Origin: Proteiniphilum sp.
GTDB taxonomy: Bacteria; Bacteroidota; Bacteroidia; Bacteroidales; Dysgonomonadaceae
Direction: 5' to 3'
Length of the DNA: 10,904 bases
Assembly (NCBI GenBank): GCA_016649795.1
Contig: JAENWZ010000049.1
Location: 1-10,904, forward strand
Part shown: piece after piece, positions 6,414 to 10,904 of the stretch
How positions within the stretch are numbered: position 1 is the stretch's first letter
Layout of the letters: each line of letters starts with the position of its first letter
Notes under the pieces: model-generated
Seen by the model: only the letters and a program-made list of their open reading frames with translations
The model's database searches: none
What the model was told of the DNA's origin: nothing
Program-made: the position numbers and the translations under genes

Positions 6414-7040
6414 ATGAATGCAACGCACAGTGCAGCAGCAGTGATTATCGCCAACGGGCACTTTCCGCAACATCCCATCCCGCTCTCCATTATTGAGAAA
6501 GCAGCCTACATTGTCTGCACCGACGGGGCGGCCAATGATTTTATCGCCGGCGGCGGGAGACCCGATGCGATCGTAGGTGACTGCGACTCCATCTCGGAAG
6601 AGAACAGGAAGCGTTTTTCTCACATCCTCTATCCAATTGATGGTCAGGAGACCAATGATCTTACCAAGTCGGTGCTGTTCTGTGCCGGGAAGGGGAAGAA
6701 AGAGATTATCATCGTTGGCGGTACCGGTAAACGGGAAGATCACACGCTGGGGAACATCTCTTTGCTCGTGGAGTATATGGAGAGGGTAAAGGTGACGATG
6801 GTGACCAATTACGGGATCTTCACCCCCATTCAGAGATCAACAACATTTAAGAGCTTCAAGGGTCAGCAGGTCTCCCTCTTCTGCATTGATCATAAAGAGG
6901 TCACTACGCAGAATCTGAAATATCCGCTCCACAATCAACTATTATCCAACTGGTGGCAGGGTACACTGAATGAGTCCCTGAGCGATACATTCAGCGTTGA
7001 GACATCGGGAAGAGTGATTGTTTTTCAGGTGTACAATTAA
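6414..7040 (+). CDS. thiN: Thiamine pyrophosphokinase (thiamine diphosphokinase)
   Basis: Transfers pyrophosphate from ATP to thiamine to make thiamine diphosphate, the cofactor of, among others, the E1 enzyme in this window. The 208-residue protein shows the family signatures in order: TDGAA at 36-40, GDCDS at 55-59, ETNDLTK at 79-85 and GGTGKREDHTLGN at 102-114, whose acidic residues bind metal and ATP. A C-terminal thiamine-binding beta domain follows (about 130-205). The in-frame reading extends to a TTG at 6390, but that codon lies inside a promoter box, so the ATG at 6414 is preferred. The gene converges on recO with only 4 bases between the stop codons, and no terminator separates them. 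No TPP riboswitch fits in the short leader, so thiamine-responsive RNA control here is unlikely. Confidence 0.93.
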   Translation: MNATHSAAAVIIANGHFPQHPIPLSIIEKAAYIVCTDGAANDFIAGGGRPDAIVGDCDSISEENRKRFSHILYPIDGQETNDLTKSVLFCAGKGKKEIIIVGGTGKREDHTLGNISLLVEYMERVKVTMVTNYGIFTPIQRSTTFKSFKGQQVSLFCIDHKEVTTQNLKYPLHNQLLSNWWQGTLNESLSDTFSVETSGRVIVFQVYN

Positions 7041-7044
7041 TTCG

Positions 7045-7767
7045 CTATACCAGCTCACGCAGGATCTCTAGCGATTTCAGCGGGGGGAAATCATATATGT
7101 GCAACCGATAGTATTCCAGCAGGTATTCCACGATTGCATTACGGTTCTGCCTCGACAACCTGAAGAGATGCATATTGCCGTAATTCATGCGGTGAAGATG
7201 AGATATAAAAGCACTCTGCTCCCTACTCAGGTAATGAGAATGCAAAGGCATTCTCGCCACGTACTCACCGTTCAGCAGATCGAAATAGCTGTTTCTCCCC
7301 ACAAAATCCACATTGGGATAAACACCCAAATAGCGGGTCAGCCCAAGCATTAAGGCCAGATGAAAGTTCGCCAGCCCCTTTTCTGCCGCTTCCAGTGTCT
7401 CCACCGAGTTCTTCAGAAAGTCGAAAATCAAATCATTATGGTCCGACTCACGCAATACCCGGGAGAGAAACTCCGAAAGGAAAAAGGCGAGCGAGATCTT
7501 CGTCATATGGGTGTTAACCTCATACAGCGGGAACTGTCTCTCGGCATCCTTTAACCGCTGCACATCACGCAGGGGCATATGCTCCACCTCCAGAAACAAC
7601 ACCGACAAGGGAAAGAAGAGTGATGTTTTGATCTTCGACCTTCGGCCATGCGTTCTGGGCAAAAGGTATGAGATTCTGCCGAAATCACGTGTGAAAAGAT
7701 GCGTGATGGAATAGGTATCATTGTACTTTGAAGTGCCAAGCACTATGCCTTGCGTTTTGTGCAACAT
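7045..7767 (-). CDS. recO: DNA repair protein RecO
   Basis: RecO loads RecA at gaps together with RecR and anneals single strands. The 240-residue protein opens with the family N-terminus (MLHKTQGIVLGTSKYNDTYSI), the first strands of an OB fold of about 80 residues that contains the basic stretch RTHGRRSKIK (38-47). A helical C-terminal domain follows. It has no cysteine at all, so the four-cysteine zinc site found in some RecO proteins is absent. The reading frame is open upstream to 7830, but those 21 extra codons are translated from TTTTTCA repeats and are low-complexity (Phe/Ser/Ile), so the ATG at 7767 is chosen. No Shine-Dalgarno sequence is present. The gene follows rplS on the same strand but has its own promoter, and its leader is the heptad array. 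Confidence 0.92.
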   Translation of the reverse strand: MLHKTQGIVLGTSKYNDTYSITHLFTRDFGRISYLLPRTHGRRSKIKTSLFFPLSVLFLEVEHMPLRDVQRLKDAERQFPLYEVNTHMTKISLAFFLSEFLSRVLRESDHNDLIFDFLKNSVETLEAAEKGLANFHLALMLGLTRYLGVYPNVDFVGRNSYFDLLNGEYVARMPLHSHYLSREQSAFISHLHRMNYGNMHLFRLSRQNRNAIVEYLLEYYRLHIYDFPPLKSLEILRELV

Positions 7768-7793
7768 TGGGATCGGGGAAGGGGGATTTATCA

Positions 7794-7912
7794 ATGAAAA
7801 ATGAAAAATGAAAAATGAAAAACTAACCACTTATCGCTTTCCGCTTTCCGCTTACAGCTTACGGCTTATGGCTTATAGCTGATAGCTGACTGCTGACTGC
7901 TGACTGCTGAAA
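7794..7912. repeat. Heptanucleotide tandem array, 17 units in one register
   Basis: Read on the plus strand with a strict 7-base period: four ATGAAAA units (7794-7821), ACTAACC, ACTTATC, then eleven units beginning GCT (7836-7912). The GCT units run GCTTTCC twice, GCTTACA, GCTTACG, GCTTATG, GCTTATA, GCTGATA, GCTGACT three times and GCTGAAA, so neighbours differ by zero to two bases. The array ends 27 bases before the recO ATG, and its far end meets the predicted recO transcription start, so it is probably the recO 5' leader. Seven-base periodicity is not compatible with a reading frame. The graded drift suggests growth by slippage and local duplication. Confidence 0.9.
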
Positions 7913-7921
7913 ACTAAAACC

Positions 7922-7952
7922 CAAATATAGGAAATTTCATCTAAATGACAAA
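7922..7952 (-). promoter_or_regulatory. Promoter of recO
   Basis: On the minus strand TTTG (7952-7949), 19 bases of spacer, then TATATTTG (7929-7922), a close match to the Bacteroidota -33/-7 consensus. Transcription should begin near 7915, at the edge of the heptad array. The -33 element lies directly after the rplS terminator. Confidence 0.7.
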
Positions 7953-7954
7953 GC

Positions 7955-7984
7955 AAAAAAAACGCCCCGGAATATCCCGAAGCG
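7955..7984 (-). terminator. Intrinsic terminator of rplS
   Basis: On the minus strand CGCTTCGG (7984-7977), loop GATATT, CCGGGGCG (7970-7963), 8 pairs with two G-T wobbles, followed by eight T (7962-7955). It lies 26 bases after the rplS stop codon. Confidence 0.85.
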
Positions 7985-8010
7985 CTCTATATCTATCTGT
8001 CTGCAGACCA

Positions 8011-8361
8011 TCAATACAATTTTTTCTTGATGCGTGCTGCTTTTCCGCGCAGTTTTCGCAAGTAGTAGAGTTTTGTTCTGCGTACTTTACCCTGGCTGTT
8101 CATCGTGATCTCTTCAATGAAAGGTGAGTTCATCGGGAAAATACGTTCCACCCCGATATTATCGGACATTTTTCTAACAGTAAAACGTTTTGCGTCTCCA
8201 TGTCCTGAAATTTTGATCACCACACCGCGATACTGCTGTATACGCTCTTTGCTACCTTCAGCAATGCGATAGGATACCGTAATGGTATCACCGCTCCTGA
8301 ATGCAGGAAATTCTTTCTTTTCTTTAGCAAAAGACTCTTCTGCTATTTTAATTAAATCCAT
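8011..8361 (-). CDS. rplS: 50S ribosomal protein L19
   Basis: A 116-residue basic protein of the large ribosomal subunit located at the interface with the 30S subunit. The sequence shows the L19 fold signatures: FRSGDTITVSYRI (21-33), the RIQQYRGVVIKISG segment (40-53), FTVRKMSDNIGVERIFPMNSP (60-80), and a basic C-terminus ending RKLRGKAARIKKKLY. Length is typical (about 115-120). It stands alone here rather than in the rpsP-rimM-trmD-rplS cluster common in proteobacteria. It has its own candidate promoter and a clear terminator. A 12-base palindrome, ATAAAGCTTTAT, lies at 8367-8378 just before the start codon. Confidence 0.98.
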   Translation of the reverse strand: MDLIKIAEESFAKEKKEFPAFRSGDTITVSYRIAEGSKERIQQYRGVVIKISGHGDAKRFTVRKMSDNIGVERIFPMNSPFIEEITMNSQGKVRRTKLYYLRKLRGKAARIKKKLY

Positions 8362-8447
8362 CTTGTATAAAGCTTTATGTTAATAATTAACCTTGTTTGA
8401 ACGCAATATAACGGAAAATCACCGGCAGAGATTGCGCAAAGCGGATG

Positions 8448-8455
8448 CAAAGGTA
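8448..8455 (-). promoter_or_regulatory. Candidate -7 box TACCTTTG for rplS
   Basis: An exact TAnnTTTG match on the minus strand, giving a leader of about 80 bases before the rplS ATG. The nearest TTTG (8483-8480) is 24 bases upstream, longer than the usual 19-21, so the -33 element is uncertain. Confidence 0.5.
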
Positions 8456-8515
8456 GCGATTATTCTATAAAATACCATGCAAATAATTATTTAATCTTTA
8501 TTTTTCGTGCCACCC

Positions 8516-8546
8516 TTGACGCTGAAAAGAAAAAAGCGTATTTTTG
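8516..8546 (+). promoter_or_regulatory. Promoter of the nucleotidase/GH3 operon
   Basis: TTG at 8516-8518, 20 bases of spacer, TATTTTTG (TAnnTTTG) at 8539-8546. Transcription should begin near 8553, which leaves about 47 bases of leader to the ATG at 8600 and makes the in-frame ATG at 8558 improbable as a start. Confidence 0.7.
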
Positions 8547-8599
8547 AGCTGATTTAAATGTTCTCAGGTCATCCTGCCTTTATAAACAGTTACATTCTA

Positions 8600-9352
8600 A
8601 TGAAGATAAGAACAATATGGATTGCCTGCATGGCAATATCTCTACTTTCGTGTAAACAACAATATCAGATCACGGAGATGAGCGGGACCATCGTGGAGAT
8701 GAATGCAACCTTCGATGAGCGGCCACATCATAGAATGCAGTCACTGGTGCAATCCTACAAGAGTCAGCTCGACGAGAAGATGAACGAGATCATCGGCCGC
8801 TCAGCGCAGTATATGGATTACAGACGGCCTGAAAGCCTGCTGACCAACCTTACGTCGGACGTGATGAAAGCCTATGGTGATGAGCATCTGCCCGATGGCG
8901 CTGATGCAGGCGTGATGAACGTACACGGACACCGCGCCACCATGCCCAAAGGAGTGGTCACTGTGGGCAACCTGTTTGAGATCTATTCTTTCGATAACAC
9001 CGTCACCTTTCTGGAGTTGAAGGGTAGTGACCTGAAAGCGATGTTCGATGCATATGCCCGTATCGGTGGTGCGGGTATCTCATCGAATGTGAAACTTGTT
9101 GCTGAAGGAGGAAAAGTAAAGAGCGTCACCCTCGACGGCAGACCCATCAACGAGAATGCAATCTATCACGTTGTCACGCTCGATTACCTTGCTGATGGCA
9201 ACGACAATATGACATCCTTCAGGAATGCCGTGTCGAGCGTCAACACAGGTGTCACCCTTCGTGATGTGATGATTGATTATGTGAAAGAGCAAACCCGACA
9301 GGGGAACGAGATTGAATCGGTGCTCGATGGCCGTATTACTGTAATAAAATAA
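8600..9352 (+). CDS. Lipoprotein with stand-alone 5'-nucleotidase C-terminal domain
   Basis: A 250-residue predicted lipoprotein. The hydrophobic signal peptide ends in the lipobox LLSC with the lipidated Cys at residue 18. The body is the substrate-binding half of UshA-type 5'-nucleotidases without the metallophosphatase half. Landmarks are NVHGHR (107-112), the PKGVVTVGNLFEI run, YSFDN (129-133), LELKGSDLK, and DYLADGND (195-202), which corresponds to the DFLaaGGD motif; the usual Phe of that motif is Tyr196 and one Gly is Asn201. This domain alone should not hydrolyse nucleotides. The catalytic half is encoded by the next gene, 4 bases downstream, so the two proteins probably act together at the cell envelope. 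The start at 8600 is chosen because it begins the signal peptide and follows the promoter at a normal distance. An extra 14 codons back to 8558 would spoil the signal. Confidence 0.9.
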   Translation: MKIRTIWIACMAISLLSCKQQYQITEMSGTIVEMNATFDERPHHRMQSLVQSYKSQLDEKMNEIIGRSAQYMDYRRPESLLTNLTSDVMKAYGDEHLPDGADAGVMNVHGHRATMPKGVVTVGNLFEIYSFDNTVTFLELKGSDLKAMFDAYARIGGAGISSNVKLVAEGGKVKSVTLDGRPINENAIYHVVTLDYLADGNDNMTSFRNAVSSVNTGVTLRDVMIDYVKEQTRQGNEIESVLDGRITVIK

Positions 9353-9356
9353 TCAG

Positions 9357-10184
9357 ATGAAATCAACCTGGCTTATACTTACCCTATTCCTGTCGATTAC
9401 TTTTTCTCTGTTCGCTCAAAAGGAAATCGTTATCCTGCATACAAACGATACGCACAGTCGTATTGAGCCCCTGCCCGCAACAGACAGATATGCTGCCGGT
9501 AAAGGAGGTGTGGAGCGCCGGATCACCTACATTGAACAGGTAAGAAAAGAGCAGAGGAATCTCCTCCTCCTCGATGCCGGAGATTTCCTGCAGGGCACCC
9601 CCTATTTCAATCTTTTCAGAGGCCAGGTAGAGGTGGAGGCGATGAACATGATGGGATACGATGCGGTTACATTGGGTAATCATGAGTTTGATTATGGGTT
9701 GGAGGTGCTGGAGAAGGTGGTGCGTGCGGCAACGTTCCCCATTGTTTCAAGCAACTACGATTTTTCTCAAACAGCCCTTTCGGGACTGATTGAGCCCTAT
9801 CTCATCCTGAAAAGAGAGGGTCTGACGATTGGGGTCATCGGCATCGGCATCCGGCCGGGGGGACTGGTCTCGTCGGAGAATTACAAGGGGATGAAATACC
9901 TCGATCCTGTTCAGACAGCCAACAGGCTGGCGGCACAACTGCGCATGCAACATAAATGTGATATTATTATCTGTCTCTCTCACCTCGGCTACAACCCCGA
10001 TACGAGACTTGCAGAATCAACACGTAATATTGACCTTATCATTGGCGGGCACAGCCATACATTTATGGAACAGCCTGATATACGTAAGAATCTAGATGAT
10101 AAAGATGTAATGGTCTACCAAACGGCTGGAAGAGGTGTCTACGTGGGAAGAATAGAGATGAAGCTGGAGAAGATAAAAAGATAA
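9357..10184 (+). CDS. Secreted metallophosphatase, catalytic half of a 5'-nucleotidase
   Basis: A 275-residue calcineurin-like phosphoesterase with a Sec signal peptide, probably cleaved after Ala20 (SLFA/QK). All metal-site motifs of the UshA family are present: D31-x-H33 in HTNDTH, GDF at 75-77 with D76, GNHEFD at 107-112 with N108-H109, H209 in LSHLG, and H232 and H234 in GGHSH. UshA has Gln where H234 stands. It should hydrolyse nucleotide or other phosphate monoesters outside the cytoplasm. The protein ends shortly after the catalytic domain and lacks the nucleotide-binding C-terminal domain, which the preceding gene supplies. The two genes are 4 bases apart, which suggests translational coupling. 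The next gene starts 15 bases downstream. Substrate specificity cannot be read from the sequence. Confidence 0.93.
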   Translation: MKSTWLILTLFLSITFSLFAQKEIVILHTNDTHSRIEPLPATDRYAAGKGGVERRITYIEQVRKEQRNLLLLDAGDFLQGTPYFNLFRGQVEVEAMNMMGYDAVTLGNHEFDYGLEVLEKVVRAATFPIVSSNYDFSQTALSGLIEPYLILKREGLTIGVIGIGIRPGGLVSSENYKGMKYLDPVQTANRLAAQLRMQHKCDIIICLSHLGYNPDTRLAESTRNIDLIIGGHSHTFMEQPDIRKNLDDKDVMVYQTAGRGVYVGRIEMKLEKIKR

Positions 10185-10199
10185 CAAAGAGAAGTGATA

Positions 10200-10904
10200 A
10201 TGAAGAAAATTCTGTTCCTCTGTGCATTTGGTCTATATACAGTGCTTGCATCGGCTCAAGTGGCTACGGCCCTCTTCGAGAAGGCTGATAATGAGAAGAT
10301 GAACCTCTGGGTGGACTCCGTTTATACAACGATGACGCCCGACGAGAGAGTAGGTCAGCTTTTTATGCCTATCGTGGAACCCAACAGCGGATGGAAAAAA
10401 AGAATAGCCGGATATATCCAGCAACAGAAAGTGGGAGGATTGTTATATTCCAAAGGGACACTGGCCCATCAGGCAGATGTGACTAACTATGCACAAAGCA
10501 TCTCCCGTGTGCCGCTTATGATCGCACTGGATGGTGAGTGGGGTCTCTCCATGCGTCTGTCCGACGCCCCCAAATATCCCCGCAATCTGATTATCGGAGC
10601 CATACAGGATGAGGAGACGCTGAAGCTTTATGGCAAGGAGGTAGCACGCCAGTGCAAGGAGATGGGTATTCACGTCAATTTCGCTCCATCCATCGACGTG
10701 CATACCAATCCGCAGAATCCCATTATCGGCACCCGCTCTTACGGGGAGAATCCGCAAAAAGTGGCGAAACAGGGTATCGCCTATGCCCAAGGGCTGGAGG
10801 AAAACGGCGTGATGGCAGTAGCGAAACATTTCCCCGGCCATGGCGACACATCGGAAGATTCGCACAAGACACTGCCCACCATCACCCACAACAACGACCG
10901 GTTG
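10200..10904 (+). CDS. Secreted glycoside hydrolase family 3 protein, NagZ-like, N-terminal part
   Basis: The first 235 codons of a gene that runs off the right edge. A Sec signal peptide (MKKILFLCAFGLYTVLASA) probably ends at residue 19. The rest is the GH3 N-terminal TIM barrel: MTPDERVGQLFMP near the start, KVGGLLYSKG, the LMIALDGEWGLSMRL loop, VNFAPSIDV, and the signature AKHFPGHGDTSEDSH at 208-222. The K209-H210 pair is the usual substrate-binding pair of GH3. The D220-S221-H222 triplet is the Asp-His dyad typical of NagZ-type beta-N-acetylhexosaminidases, where His acts as general acid/base. The nucleophile Asp lies beyond the edge. The signal peptide means it works outside the cytoplasm, unlike the cytoplasmic NagZ of enterobacteria, perhaps on peptidoglycan or host glycans. 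Family members in this phylum are often fused to a C-terminal beta-lactamase-like domain, which cannot be checked here. Confidence 0.92.
   Translation, partial: MKKILFLCAFGLYTVLASAQVATALFEKADNEKMNLWVDSVYTTMTPDERVGQLFMPIVEPNSGWKKRIAGYIQQQKVGGLLYSKGTLAHQADVTNYAQSISRVPLMIALDGEWGLSMRLSDAPKYPRNLIIGAIQDEETLKLYGKEVARQCKEMGIHVNFAPSIDVHTNPQNPIIGTRSYGENPQKVAKQGIAYAQGLEENGVMAVAKHFPGHGDTSEDSHKTLPTITHNNDRL

Noticed and set aside
7768..7830. N-terminal extension of RecO (21 residues)
   Set aside because: The extension is low-complexity sequence translated from TTTTTCA repeats, while the family N-terminus begins at the ATG at 7767.
7794..7912. CRISPR array
   Set aside because: The units are seven bases, contiguous and without spacers, so this is a simple tandem repeat.

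Overview
The window looks like a chromosomal segment of a Bacteroidota organism, most likely of the Porphyromonadaceae/Dysgonomonadaceae type. Three lines of evidence support this. Several genes are preceded by the Bacteroidota -7 promoter box TAnnTTTG, and the two best also have a -33 TTG/TTTG. Clear Shine-Dalgarno sequences are rare. The gene content also fits: a Bacteroidota-like RecO, a split secreted 5'-nucleotidase, and an exported GH3 enzyme. The family-level placement is inference.

Layout. (1) Positions 1-2361, minus strand: an operon for a 2-oxo acid dehydrogenase complex of the pyruvate/acetoin type, in the order E1 alpha, E1 beta, then the start of E2, which runs off the left edge. 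The E2 has no N-terminal lipoyl domain and opens with two tandem peripheral subunit-binding domains. (2) Positions 2362-6335, plus strand, divergent from the first block: a nitric-oxide defence module. It holds an Rrf2/NsrR-like Fe-S regulator, a single-subunit quinol-dependent NO reductase (norB) and a di-iron Fe-S cluster repair protein (ric/scdA/ytfE), closed by two successive terminators. A near-identical inverted repeat (TTACGAC-N6-GTCnTAA) lies in front of both the regulator and norB. It is the probable operator and points to autoregulation plus NO-responsive control of norB-ric. (3) Positions 6336-8600: housekeeping genes. These are thiamine pyrophosphokinase (plus), converging with recO (minus), and upstream of recO the ribosomal protein L19 gene rplS (minus). 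Between rplS and recO lie a terminator, a good recO promoter and a 17-unit heptanucleotide repeat array. The promoter position implies that the array is transcribed as most of the recO leader. (4) Positions 8516-10904, plus strand: a promoter and an operon for cell-envelope enzymes. It encodes a lipoprotein carrying only the 5'-nucleotidase C-terminal domain, a secreted metallophosphatase carrying only the catalytic N-terminal domain, and the start of a secreted glycoside hydrolase family 3 protein of the NagZ type, which runs off the right edge.

How they work together: NorB reduces NO to N2O using membrane quinol, while Ric repairs damaged iron centres. The cysteines of the Rrf2 protein are placed to hold an NO-sensitive Fe-S cluster. 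The operator also lies beside a candidate promoter for the divergent dehydrogenase operon, so NO control of that operon is possible but unproven. The two nucleotidase pieces are likely to act together on extracytoplasmic nucleotides. The most unusual items are the shared operator, the lipoyl-less tandem-PSBD E2 and the transcribed heptad array.
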